From: Bacteroidota bacterium
GTDB lineage: Bacteria > Bacteroidota > Bacteroidia > Bacteroidales > WCHB1-69
Direction of reading: 5' to 3'
Assembly: GCA_017860455.1 (NCBI GenBank)
Contig: JAGDMF010000010.1
Span: 1 to 64,000, forward strand
DNA length: 64,000 nt
The position numbers and the translations under genes were made by a program. Below, in pieces: positions 35,993-44,091 of the stretch. The notes beneath the pieces were generated by a model, which saw only the letters and a program-made list of their open reading frames with translations, searched no databases and was not told where the DNA came from. Every line of letters begins with the position of its first letter. The first letter of the stretch is position 1.

Positions 35993-36000
35993 TATTTTTG
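35993..36000 (+). promoter_or_regulatory. -7 box (TATTTTTG) of the redox operon
   Basis: TATTTTTG, 29 bases before the first gene of the haem/SOR-like/nitroreductase operon (start 36030). Confidence 0.55.
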
Positions 36001-36029
36001 CTACGTTAAATAACAGTTATATCAAAACC

Positions 36030-36662
36030 ATGTCCATGAAAAAACTACTTAGCTTATTGTTTCTCCTATTTTTTTTACAATTAGGGTATTCAACGAATCC
36101 TTTTTCTTTAACACCGTTACGACCAAACAATGCCATCCATTTTGATGATACGATTAAATTATTGCCGGATCACTATCTTTTTACTCAAAAAATATTTTGG
36201 GGAGAAAAAGGGTTGATGCGAAATTTTGACATGTTTAAACTCTCATCTACTTCCCGGGATATCGAAATGAATATCAGATCCGTGATGATTACAACGCATC
36301 AATATCTGGCATTTGCTTCTTTGGTTGGTATGTTGGGAACAGGAATTACCGGTCAATACTTGTATAACGGAAGCCGTATTAAAGATATTCATGAAGGTTT
36401 TGCTACTTTTACAAATATCACATACTTCACCTCTTTAGGAACTATCTTATTTACTCCACCACCTATGAAAGACAGGGCCAAAGGATTTACCAAGTTTAGA
36501 ATTCACAGAGCTATGTCCATCGTTCACGTATCGAGTATGTTAGCTGTTAATATTTTGAGCAGTTTAGTTGAAGACTATCCCGTATTAAGACCTTATCACA
36601 GAGCTGCAGGGATTCTTGCATTTAGCTCCCTTTTTGTTGCCACTGTAACTATTAAATTATAA
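36030..36662 (+). CDS. His-rich membrane protein, probable b-type haem binding
   Basis: A 210-residue protein. Signal peptide (~1-22), periplasmic part (~23-85), then four membrane helices. Each helix or its edge carries a His: TTHQYLAFAS, IHEGFATFTN, IHRAMSIVHVSSM and PYHRAAGILAF. This spacing is what cytochrome b561-like four-helix bundles use to hold haem. No family name is certain. First gene of a five-gene operon with a small two-helix His protein, two secreted SOR-like domains and a ferredoxin-nitroreductase, so an electron-transfer role across the membrane is likely. Confidence 0.75.
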   Translation: MSMKKLLSLLFLLFFLQLGYSTNPFSLTPLRPNNAIHFDDTIKLLPDHYLFTQKIFWGEKGLMRNFDMFKLSSTSRDIEMNIRSVMITTHQYLAFASLVGMLGTGITGQYLYNGSRIKDIHEGFATFTNITYFTSLGTILFTPPPMKDRAKGFTKFRIHRAMSIVHVSSMLAVNILSSLVEDYPVLRPYHRAAGILAFSSLFVATVTIKL

Positions 36663-36666
36663 AACT

Positions 36667-36999
36667 ATGAAAAAATCCATTTTATTAACCATGGCCCTTG
36701 TGCTGTTTGCTTTTATTGTAAAAGCTGATCCTCCTAAGAAAATTAACCTTTCTGTTAAAAATAATAAATTAACAGTTGAGATAGTTCATCCCGTTAAAAA
36801 TCCCGGTGATCACTATATTGATCAGGTTGTAATTACTATTAACGGTAAAGAATTTAAAACTTTAAAATATACCAAACAATCTTCTGAAAAAGGAGAAACG
36901 GTGGTTATAGATATCCCTAGCGCTAAAGCCGGAGATGTAGTTGAAGTGAAAGCCAGATGCAATGAATTTGGAAATAAATCAAATAAAATTAAAATTTAA
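36667..36999 (+). CDS. Secreted superoxide-reductase-like (desulfoferrodoxin-fold) domain protein
   Basis: A 110-residue protein with a signal peptide (1-20, ending IVKA). The mature domain shows VEIVHPVKNPGDHYIDQVVI and a C-terminal ARCNEFGNKS. In superoxide reductases the centre uses HPM, EHYI and CNLHG; here HP, DHYI and Cys are kept while the last His is Phe. So an iron-binding SOR-like fold with an altered site is likely. Starts 4 bases after the upstream gene. A paralogue follows two genes later. Confidence 0.75.
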   Translation: MKKSILLTMALVLFAFIVKADPPKKINLSVKNNKLTVEIVHPVKNPGDHYIDQVVITINGKEFKTLKYTKQSSEKGETVVIDIPSAKAGDVVEVKARCNEFGNKSNKIKI

Positions 37000-37004
37000 T
37001 CACT

Positions 37005-37202
37005 ATGGAAATTTCATTTTATGATATCGTGATATATCTTGGCATTTTGGGATTATTAATGATGATTATCTCCTTTTTAACTGGGATGAGATATATTAAA
37101 ATTAAACCGAAATATAAAGTTCATAAAAGAATTGGAATTCTCGGGTTCATTTTTGCAATGATACATGGTTTCACCATGTTATATAATTACTTTTTCAGTT
37201 AA
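37005..37202 (+). CDS. Small two-helix membrane protein with conserved-looking His
   Basis: A 65-residue protein with helices at ~8-28 and ~43-63. The second helix is bracketed by VHKRIGILGF and AMIHGF, a His spacing used for haem in ferric-reductase and b561-like helices. It sits between the two SOR-like genes (6 bases after the first, 19 before the second). Probably a membrane electron carrier subunit paired with the four-helix protein; inferred. Confidence 0.7.
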   Translation: MEISFYDIVIYLGILGLLMMIISFLTGMRYIKIKPKYKVHKRIGILGFIFAMIHGFTMLYNYFFS

Positions 37203-37221
37203 TAATTTAAAAAATTAAACT

Positions 37222-37551
37222 ATGAAAAGATTCTTTTTATTAGCCATTCTATCCATTTTCTTTGCGTTTACAGTAAATGCACATCCTGCATCAAAAGTGG
37301 TATTAAGCTACAAAAACGGGAAGTTGGATATCAACATCACCCATAAAGTGAAAAACTTCAACACGCATTACATCAAAACGGTTGTAATCGTTGTAAATGG
37401 AGAAGTTGTTAAAACAATGGAGCTTACCCATCAAAATGATTTGGATTATTCAACATTTCTTCTTGATTTACCCCTTAAAAAAGGAGATGTTGTTGAAGTG
37501 AAAACCACTTGCAATAAATTTGGAAATAAATCGGGAAAAATAACGATTTAG
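37222..37551 (+). CDS. Secreted superoxide-reductase-like domain protein (paralogue)
   Basis: A 109-residue protein with a signal peptide (1-20, ending TVNA). It is a paralogue of the protein at 36667 with the same layout: ITHKVKNFNTHYIKTVVIVV and KTTCNKFGNKSG. The two-His plus Cys set is kept; the fourth-position His is again missing. The mature N-terminus begins HP, which could supply another ligand. Starts 19 bases after the small membrane gene. Confidence 0.75.
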   Translation: MKRFFLLAILSIFFAFTVNAHPASKVVLSYKNGKLDINITHKVKNFNTHYIKTVVIVVNGEVVKTMELTHQNDLDYSTFLLDLPLKKGDVVEVKTTCNKFGNKSGKITI

Positions 37552-37556
37552 TTTTT

Positions 37557-38402
37557 ATGAATTTATTGATTGATGAGTCAACGTGCATTCAATGTGATCG
37601 TTGTGTAAAAGTGTGCCCCTCCGAAATTTTTGTAAAATCGGAGTCAGGAATCCCTGCATTTCAGAATATTGAGTTTTGTATCAAATGTGGTCACTGCGTG
37701 GCTGTTTGTCCTACAAATTCGGTGATTCATGAGGCTTTCCCTGAAAATAAAATTCATTCTTTTGATAGAAAAGAGCTTCCGACTTCGGAACAGCTGATGT
37801 TGTTATTAAAATCGCGCCGATCCAGACGAATTTTTACAAAAGAACCTGTCCCCGAATTCTTCATAGATCAAATTCTGGATGCTGCTCATCGCGCTCCTAC
37901 AGCAAGTAATGCGCAACGTGTTTATTTTAAAGTATTTTCCGATCCTCATGACTTACAATTGATTTCAGATTATACCATTGAAATCTTTACAAAAATTGCC
38001 AAATTTCTAAATTTTCCACTCATTAAACCCTTTATTAAACTTTTTGCTCCTGAAGTGGCTAAATATGTTTCCGGATTTAAAAAGATGGAAGATGAATACA
38101 AATCAGGTAAAGATATCATTCTAAGAGGTGCTACTACTGTTATTTTTATTTATACGACTAAAAATCAATACTTTGGATGTGCTGATGCTAATTTAGCCTA
38201 TCAAAATGGTTCTTTAATGGCTGAAACTTTGGGAATCGGTCAATTTTATACCGGTTTTGTTCTTTCCGCTTTAGCCCAGGATAAAAAAGGTAAATTGTCT
38301 AAATTACTGGGTGTCAAAGGAACCATTCATGCAGGAATGGCACTGGGTGTTCCTCAACTCCATTTTTCTAAATATATTGATCGAAGAGATGTGATCAGAT
38401 AA
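37557..38402 (+). CDS. Nitroreductase family protein with N-terminal 2x[4Fe-4S] ferredoxin
   Basis: A 281-residue protein. Residues 1-60 are a bacterial ferredoxin: CIQCDRCVKVCP and CIKCGHCVAVCP. From ~80 a nitroreductase domain: SRRSRRIFTKEPVPE, the FMN-binding AHRAPTASNAQRV, and GIGQFYTGFVL near the C-terminus. Known members are FMN-dependent reductases fed by iron-sulphur clusters. Cytoplasmic, last gene of the redox operon; it starts 5 bases after the SOR-like gene. Confidence 0.9.
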   Translation: MNLLIDESTCIQCDRCVKVCPSEIFVKSESGIPAFQNIEFCIKCGHCVAVCPTNSVIHEAFPENKIHSFDRKELPTSEQLMLLLKSRRSRRIFTKEPVPEFFIDQILDAAHRAPTASNAQRVYFKVFSDPHDLQLISDYTIEIFTKIAKFLNFPLIKPFIKLFAPEVAKYVSGFKKMEDEYKSGKDIILRGATTVIFIYTTKNQYFGCADANLAYQNGSLMAETLGIGQFYTGFVLSALAQDKKGKLSKLLGVKGTIHAGMALGVPQLHFSKYIDRRDVIR

Positions 38403-38415
38403 TCACTTTTTTCTG

Positions 38416-38423
38416 TATTTTTG
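38416..38423 (+). promoter_or_regulatory. -7 box (TATTTTTG) of lpdA
   Basis: TATTTTTG, 32 bases before the start of the lipoamide dehydrogenase gene. Confidence 0.5.
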
Positions 38424-38455
38424 CTTTTTTAGTTACAAACATAAATTTATATACT

Positions 38456-39850
38456 ATGAATTTTGATCTCATTGTCATTGGAAGTGGCCCGGGAGGCTAC
38501 GTTGCAGCCATTAGAGCCAGTCAGCTGAATATGAAAGTGGCTGTTGTTGAACGTTCCGAACTGGGTGGAATATGCCTCAACTGGGGCTGTATCCCAACCA
38601 AAGCATTGCTAAAATCTGCGCAAGTGTTTAATTATACCAAACATGCCGAAAATTACGGTATTAAAATTGACGGAACTATCTCTCCCGATTTCCCTGCTGT
38701 TGTGCAACGCAGCCGTACTGTAGCTGAAACCATGAGTAAAGGGGTTCAGTTTTTATTGAAAAAAAATAATGTTACCGTTATTGAAGGGTTTGGAAAAATC
38801 GAAAAAGATAAAACTGTATCCGTAACTGCTTCTGATGGAACAATAAACTCATACACCGCAAATCATATTATTCTGGCTACAGGTGCTCGCTCCAGAGCCC
38901 TTCCTCACATTCCTCAGGATGGGAAAAAGGTGATTGGTTATCGGGAAGCCCTTACCCTTCCAACCCTACCTAAATCGATGGTTGTAATGGGTTCCGGTGC
39001 AATAGGCAGTGAATTTGCCTATTTTTATGCTACAATGGGAACTGCAGTTACCATAGTGGAATATCTCCCTAACTTAGTACCCGTTGAAGATGAAGAGATT
39101 TCAGGACACTTAGGTCGTGCTTTCCGTAAATCGGGTATCAAAGTGATCACCTCTGCAGCTGTTGAGAAAGTGGATAGTTCCGGTGATCTTTGTAAAGTAA
39201 CCATCAAGGATTCAAAAGAGAAAATTACTGAAATTGAATGTGAGGTTGTCCTTTCTGCTGTTGGCGTTGCTACCAATATTGAAGGGATTGGCTTAGAAGA
39301 GTATGGTGTTGCTGTTGAAAAATCTAAAGTGGTTGTTGATGACTATTACAAAACCAATTGTGATGGAATTTATGCCATCGGTGATATCGTTCACGGTCCT
39401 GCTCTTGCACATGTTGCCTCTCATGAAGCATTGATTTGTGTAGAAAAAATTGCAGGTTTAGATCCTCATCCGATCAACTATGGATTGATTCCGGGTTGTA
39501 CGTATACTACTCCTGAAATTGCTTCTGTTGGAGTTACAGAACAAGCTTGTAAAGCTGCCGGAAGAGAAGTGCTCATTGGAAAGTTTCCGTTCACTGCTTC
39601 CGGAAAAGCTACTGCTGCAGGTAGTCGAGATGGTATGGTAAAAGTGATCTTTGATAAAGAAACCAACGAATGGATCGGCTGCCACCTCATCGGAGATAAT
39701 GTAACCGAAATGATTTCCGGTGCCGTTATTGCAATGAATAAGAAAGTTACCGGAAGAGAAGTGCTTCATTCCGTTCACCCCCACCCTACCCTTTCTGAAG
39801 CTATTATGGAAGCAACTGCCGCTGCATATGGTGAAGTGATCCACTTATAA
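38456..39850 (+). CDS. lpdA: Dihydrolipoyl dehydrogenase
   Basis: A 464-residue FAD-dependent E3 subunit. FAD motif GSGPGGYVAA (9-18); redox disulphide Cys40/Cys45 in CLNWGCIPTKAL (Trp in place of the usual Val/Arg/His). NAD motif MGSGAIGSEFAY; C-terminal active-site HPHPTLSEA. Oxidises dihydrolipoamide for 2-oxo acid dehydrogenase or glycine cleavage complexes. None of these partner genes is beside it, so E3 is made from its own unit, followed 8 bases later by a barrel protein gene. Confidence 0.95.
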   Translation: MNFDLIVIGSGPGGYVAAIRASQLNMKVAVVERSELGGICLNWGCIPTKALLKSAQVFNYTKHAENYGIKIDGTISPDFPAVVQRSRTVAETMSKGVQFLLKKNNVTVIEGFGKIEKDKTVSVTASDGTINSYTANHIILATGARSRALPHIPQDGKKVIGYREALTLPTLPKSMVVMGSGAIGSEFAYFYATMGTAVTIVEYLPNLVPVEDEEISGHLGRAFRKSGIKVITSAAVEKVDSSGDLCKVTIKDSKEKITEIECEVVLSAVGVATNIEGIGLEEYGVAVEKSKVVVDDYYKTNCDGIYAIGDIVHGPALAHVASHEALICVEKIAGLDPHPINYGLIPGCTYTTPEIASVGVTEQACKAAGREVLIGKFPFTASGKATAAGSRDGMVKVIFDKETNEWIGCHLIGDNVTEMISGAVIAMNKKVTGREVLHSVHPHPTLSEAIMEATAAAYGEVIHL

Positions 39851-39858
39851 TCAAAATT

Positions 39859-40755
39859 ATGTTGTATAAAAGACTGATTTTCATATTGTTCCTTTGCTTC
39901 ATCCTTTCCGGATTTGCTCAAACCAACGGAAAAGGAAAAAAGGAAACCTGGTCAACTGCCGGTTTCGATTTTTATATTGGCGGTGGTGTCTACCTGGCAG
40001 ACAAATCTACCGCAAATTACTACAATGGAGCACCTCAAAATGAAGTGAATCTGAATCTTTTATTCGATAACACCTATAGATTTAACGAAATCTCTTTATT
40101 GGTAAAAAACAACTACGCTTATGTAGACTCGCTCTGGTTGGGAGAATATCCGGAAGATATGTCCTACAAAGTGGGCACTATTTTTGGTCTTGGCGTTAAA
40201 TATAAACTGAATAAAGACTGGGGAATCGCCCTTAATTATTCTACGGTAAAGCTCACTGCTTCGGATGTTTTTCTGATAATGTTTGACCTTCCACCGGGAA
40301 ATGAGCGCAATAACTATGCGATCGAATATCTGAATGCCAAAGAGGAACGCTCCTTTTTTGATTTGTCAGTTAGCCGGTTATTTCATGTGAATTCTGTTCT
40401 TAAACCGTTTGTAGAATTGGGACTTCAGTTTAACTATTTGAAAGTGAAAAGTTTCCAGGCTGTCATTGAGGATCGCCCTTTCGATATGCTCTCTTCTGTT
40501 TCATCCAATTATATTCCGGGACAAACCAATCCTCCCAACTACAGAAACTGGGCAGCTCCTGGCTATGGACTCTCCCTGACAGGTGGACTTAAAATTGTTT
40601 TCAATGAATCTTTTTCATTAGATCCTGCCATTAACTTTTCCATAAGCTCTTTCGGACATTCCGATAATTTATATGGTTTCTTTACCGGTTTTACTTTTAA
40701 CTATAATCTCATGATTCGCTTAGTTATGAGTGATTTATATTTTAATAAAAAATAA
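39859..40755 (+). CDS. Outer-membrane beta-barrel protein
   Basis: A 298-residue protein. Signal peptide 1-21 (LSGFAQ). The rest is amphipathic strands with aromatic girdles, e.g. DFYIGGGVYLAD, VGTIFGLGVKYKLNKDWGI and the last strand YNLMIRLVMSDLYF. The layout fits a 10-12 stranded barrel. No specific family or ligand recognised. It is placed directly behind lpdA. Confidence 0.75.
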   Translation: MLYKRLIFILFLCFILSGFAQTNGKGKKETWSTAGFDFYIGGGVYLADKSTANYYNGAPQNEVNLNLLFDNTYRFNEISLLVKNNYAYVDSLWLGEYPEDMSYKVGTIFGLGVKYKLNKDWGIALNYSTVKLTASDVFLIMFDLPPGNERNNYAIEYLNAKEERSFFDLSVSRLFHVNSVLKPFVELGLQFNYLKVKSFQAVIEDRPFDMLSSVSSNYIPGQTNPPNYRNWAAPGYGLSLTGGLKIVFNESFSLDPAINFSISSFGHSDNLYGFFTGFTFNYNLMIRLVMSDLYFNKK

Positions 40756-40782
40756 AATTTTATTTATTTAAAATTACACCTG

Positions 40783-41862
40783 ATGAAAATTGAATCAAAA
40801 CTGTTTTTCTATACTACATTTTTGATTTTTTCCATTCTTTTTTGTTTTAATATAAAAATGGAGGCACAACCAATGCCTTATGTTGAAAAAAAGGGTGAAT
40901 CTTTTATTCTTCCTCTTTCAAACTCAAAAATGTGCCACGCTTCAACGATCGTGGAACTTTCAAATGGAGATCTTATGGCAGCCTGGTTTCAGGGAAGTTA
41001 TGAAGGAGCTAATGATGTAAAGATCTGGGGTTCCTTTTTTCATGAAAATCAATGGAGTGCCCCACAACAATTGGTTGTAGGATTCAACAGAATCGGTACA
41101 AATCCTGATTTTTCCGACACATTAGCTTGCTGGAATCCTGTTTTATTCAAATCTCCGGATAACATCATCTTTCTGTACTACAAAGTGGGAAAATCTCCCC
41201 GGGAATGGTGGGGTGAATATATTTCTTCAACAGATAATGGAAAAACCTGGAGTTCTCCGAATTTATGCAATCCTTCATTAGGACCTGTTAAAAACAAACC
41301 ACTTATCACCTCTACCGGAACATGGTTGTTTCCAACCAGTACTGAAACTCTGGAAGACTGGAATGTTTTTATTGAACGATCAACAAACGAGGGTAAAACC
41401 TGGAGAACCATAGCCATTGATAGCGTGAACCCAGCAAAAGTGATTCAGCCTACCCTGCTTCAATATCCGGATGGTTCAATCCATGCCTTTTGTAGAAGCA
41501 ATCAGAATTGTGTTATGGAGTCGGTTTCAAAAAATGATGGAAAAACCTGGTCTCCATTGAGTAAAACCAATTTAGTGAATCCCAATTCCGGAATTGATGC
41601 CATTGTCCAAAAAAATGGGGTTATCTATCTGGTTTATAATCCTATGGAAAGTGGAAAAGAGTGGGTCAATGGTCGCAATGTTCTGACAATTGCCATCTCT
41701 TTTGACGGAAAAGAGTGGTTTGACGTTTATCATTTAGAAAAAGAAGAAAACGGTGAATTTAGTTATCCGGCTATTATTCAAACTTCAGATGGATTAATCC
41801 ATATCACTTACACCTATAACCGAAAAAACATAAAACATATCATATTCAAAAGTAACTTTTAA
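40783..41862 (+). CDS. Exo-alpha-sialidase-like secreted protein (BNR/Asp-box)
   Basis: A 359-residue protein. Signal peptide ~1-28 (IKMEAQ). A six-bladed sialidase-type propeller with three clear Asp boxes: STDNGKTW (~147), STNEGKTW (~203) and SKNDGKTW (~247). The entry MCHASTIVELSNGDLMAAWF is typical of BNR_2 exo-sialidase-like proteins. True sialidases carry an Arg triad, which I cannot confirm by eye; it could instead be a related glycosidase or lyase-type propeller. Confidence 0.8.
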   Translation: MKIESKLFFYTTFLIFSILFCFNIKMEAQPMPYVEKKGESFILPLSNSKMCHASTIVELSNGDLMAAWFQGSYEGANDVKIWGSFFHENQWSAPQQLVVGFNRIGTNPDFSDTLACWNPVLFKSPDNIIFLYYKVGKSPREWWGEYISSTDNGKTWSSPNLCNPSLGPVKNKPLITSTGTWLFPTSTETLEDWNVFIERSTNEGKTWRTIAIDSVNPAKVIQPTLLQYPDGSIHAFCRSNQNCVMESVSKNDGKTWSPLSKTNLVNPNSGIDAIVQKNGVIYLVYNPMESGKEWVNGRNVLTIAISFDGKEWFDVYHLEKEENGEFSYPAIIQTSDGLIHITYTYNRKNIKHIIFKSNF

Positions 41863-41873
41863 AACAAAATAGT

Positions 41874-42797
41874 ATGAAACAAGGACCAGTAGCCGCAATA
41901 TTAGGCTTAACACTACTCTCTTTTCCTTTAATGTATCTCTTTTTAGGCACACCTCTCGGTGAAACGGAATTAAACGCTTTAAAACCCCTTTTATGGGTCT
42001 TAGGAGCCTCTATTCTTTTAACGTTCATCGTTGGTGAACTTACCCGTAATAATAGCCAGGTGGACAAAATATGGAGTATTTTGCCATTGGTTTACGCATG
42101 GATTGTAACCTACTATGGTGATTTTTCAACCCGATTGGTTGTAATGAGCATTTTGGTCACAATTTGGGGATTAAGATTGAGTATAAATTTCGGATTAAAA
42201 GGCGCCTATCAATGGAAATTCTGGGGTGGTGAAGAAGATTACCGATGGAAATATTTAAGAACTCAACCGGAGTTTCAGGCCAAATGGAAATGGAGTTTGT
42301 TTAATTTCGGATTTATCTGTGGATATCAGAATCTCCTCATTTTCTTATTTACCATGCCCATCATGATTGCATTACAATTCAATAGTGAGCCATTTGGAAC
42401 TTTAGATCTCATTTTTGCGATACTTATGTTCTTTTTTATCCTTTACGAAACGATTGCTGACATTCAACAATTTCGTTTTCAAACCGCAAAACATGCATTA
42501 CTCAAACAAGGTTTACCTTTAGATGAAAAATACAGCAAGGGATTCTTAGACAGAGGATTATGGAAATACAGCCGCCATCCCAACTACTTTGCCGAGCAAG
42601 CGATCTGGTTCATGTTTTACGGATTCAGTATCGCTGCAAGTGGACAATGGTTTAACTGGAGTATCGCAGGATCAATCTTATTAATCGCTTTATTTTTAGG
42701 CAGTTCCAACTTTAGCGAACACATCAGTGCCTCCAAATATCCCGAATACAAAAACTACCAAAAAAAAGTATCCAGGTTTATTCCATTTCTAAAATAG
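41874..42797 (+). CDS. DUF1295 / steroid 5-alpha-reductase-like membrane protein
   Basis: A 307-residue protein with about eight helices. The C-terminal signature GLWKYSRHPNYFAEQAIWF is the DUF1295/5-alpha-reductase/isoprenylcysteine methyltransferase-type motif (SRHPNY). Earlier NSQVDKIWSILPLVYAW also matches the family. It may reduce or modify a lipid or sterol-like molecule; the substrate is unknown. Starts 11 bases after the sialidase-like stop. Second protein in the window with this motif type (see the ERG4/ERG24 member). Confidence 0.85.
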   Translation: MKQGPVAAILGLTLLSFPLMYLFLGTPLGETELNALKPLLWVLGASILLTFIVGELTRNNSQVDKIWSILPLVYAWIVTYYGDFSTRLVVMSILVTIWGLRLSINFGLKGAYQWKFWGGEEDYRWKYLRTQPEFQAKWKWSLFNFGFICGYQNLLIFLFTMPIMIALQFNSEPFGTLDLIFAILMFFFILYETIADIQQFRFQTAKHALLKQGLPLDEKYSKGFLDRGLWKYSRHPNYFAEQAIWFMFYGFSIAASGQWFNWSIAGSILLIALFLGSSNFSEHISASKYPEYKNYQKKVSRFIPFLK

Positions 42798-42846
42798 GCA
42801 AAGGGCGAAAGGCAAAGGGCGAATTTTGGGTTTTGGTTATTAGTTC

Positions 42847-42944
42847 TTACTTTTTACCTATTACTTTTTACCTATTACTTTTTACCTATTACTTTTTACC
42901 TATTACTTTTTACCTATTACTTTTTACCTATTACTTTTTACCTA
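42847..42944. repeat. Seven perfect 14-bp tandem repeats
   Basis: Unit TTACTTTTTACCTA repeated exactly seven times without mismatches. Flanked at the left by AAGGGCGAAAGGCAAAGGGC, a smaller phrase repeat also seen upstream of the SNF2 gene (near 22070). The perfect array suggests recent slippage expansion. Confidence 0.95.
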
Positions 42945-43625
42945 TTTTCTGTTCACCAAACTTCCTGTCCAATCCGATTCGTTGTACTCAATTCTTTTTG
43001 TCCAGTTCCCTAGGGAATCCCATTCTAAATACACCACTTTATAAATAGTAAATGGATCATTTTTAAGATTTCTTGATTTGATGATGGTATCAAAACCGTT
43101 GGAATCAAATTCAAATAGTTGCTCATAATATGATGAGCCTAGTTTCGATTCCCACTTTGACCATACAATCTTCGAGTTTTCCCATTTTTCTTCCGTTTTT
43201 GAATGGTATCCTAATACAGGGGCATAGTTTTTAGTATAAAGGATATTGTTTTTGTACTTTGAAATTTTTGTTTCCAATTCAATCACCCCTTTCATCGTAT
43301 AAGTTGAGGAAAACATTTGGCTTGTTTTACTTGTTTTGAAATAAAACCTTTTACCAAAAAAAATAGTGTCCATTTTTGCAAATAATGTAGAATCCAATTC
43401 TAATAAAGGGCTGAAATAGAAATATTTGGTTATTCCATTAAATCGGTTCGTATCTATGGTGTAATTCAATAAGGAATCCACATGGATGGCTTGACTTTTT
43501 TCAATCATAAGTTTCACATTTCCTTTTAAATAAAACGTTTGCGTATTATAAACCGGGAAGGTTTCGATTTTCTTACTGCTACACAACAACGTAACTAAAC
43601 AGATTACAAAAAACAGGTGTTTCAT
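42942..43625 (-). CDS. Secreted protein, unknown
   Basis: A 227-residue protein with a signal-like start MKHLFFVICLVTLLCSSKK. The Cys could be lipidated, but the residue before it is Leu, so the lipobox is poor. The mature part is mainly beta (FYLKGNVKLMIEKSQ) and resembles repeat-lacking RHS/MORN-type or DUF-type envelope proteins only loosely. No family was recognised. Its stop codon abuts the 14-bp tandem array. Confidence 0.65.
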   Translation of the reverse strand: MKHLFFVICLVTLLCSSKKIETFPVYNTQTFYLKGNVKLMIEKSQAIHVDSLLNYTIDTNRFNGITKYFYFSPLLELDSTLFAKMDTIFFGKRFYFKTSKTSQMFSSTYTMKGVIELETKISKYKNNILYTKNYAPVLGYHSKTEEKWENSKIVWSKWESKLGSSYYEQLFEFDSNGFDTIIKSRNLKNDPFTIYKVVYLEWDSLGNWTKRIEYNESDWTGSLVNRK

Positions 43626-43668
43626 AAGGATACTATTTTATTTCTTGAATATTTGAATTAATGAAAGA

Positions 43669-43676
43669 CAAAAGTA
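43669..43676 (-). promoter_or_regulatory. -7 box (TACTTTTG)
   Basis: The minus strand reads TACTTTTG, 44 bases before the secreted protein gene that starts at 43625. Confidence 0.45.
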
Positions 43677-43801
43677 ATCATTTTTTTAATAAAACCTAAG
43701 AAATGTAAATTAGCAAATTTGTGAATTTGTGAATAAGCAAATTTAAAATTTGGTTTTTGGGTTTAAAAAACTAATAACCAAAACCTTATAGCTAATAACT
43801 T

Positions 43802-44052
43802 TTTGGGCATTCCGGCAGCAGCCGACCCACACTCCTACCCTGCTGCCGTCGGGCTCCGGTCTAATGCTGATAGCTGAGAGTTCGCTGCGTTAGGGCGGAG
43901 CCGAGAAAGCCCGCAAAGCAAAAAGCCGCTATGATGCAGGGAGTAAAAGAGCGAGCTTGTGAGCTCCTTTTACGACCATGCAGTCATACGGCTGTTTGGT
44001 GCGGACTTGAAGGCGGAGACCGACGGCGAGCTTGCGAGCCGGAACGCCCAAA
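43802..44052 (+). repeat. Structured interspersed element, copy C (with terminal inverted repeats)
   Basis: Ends are TTTGGGCATTCCGGC (43802-43816) and GCCGGAACGCCCAAA (44038-44052), a 15-bp inverted repeat with one mismatch. A left hairpin pairs GGCAGCAG with CTGCTGCC. From 43888 (GCGTTAGGGCGGAGCC) it parallels copy A: the stem arm with AGCCG and ATGATGCA (43924-43937) pairs with TGCAGTCAT and CGGCT (43979-43993). The inner GTAAAAG pairs with CTTTTAC, with a GAGCT-TGTG-AGCTC cap. No open frame. MITE-like in outline. It fills most of the 466 bases between 43626 and 44091; GTGAATA phrase repeats follow at 44053-44090. Confidence 0.8.
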
Positions 44053-44091
44053 TAGTGAATAGTGAAGAGTGAATAATGAATAGTGAATAAC

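Noticed and set aside
42833..43048. Plus-strand open frame of 71 residues
   Set aside because: It is made by the 14-bp tandem repeats and overlaps a real minus-strand gene; the peptide is just a translated repeat.
43568..43625. Lipoprotein signal of the 227-residue protein
   Set aside because: The residue before Cys is Leu rather than Gly, Ala or Ser, so lipidation is not claimed.
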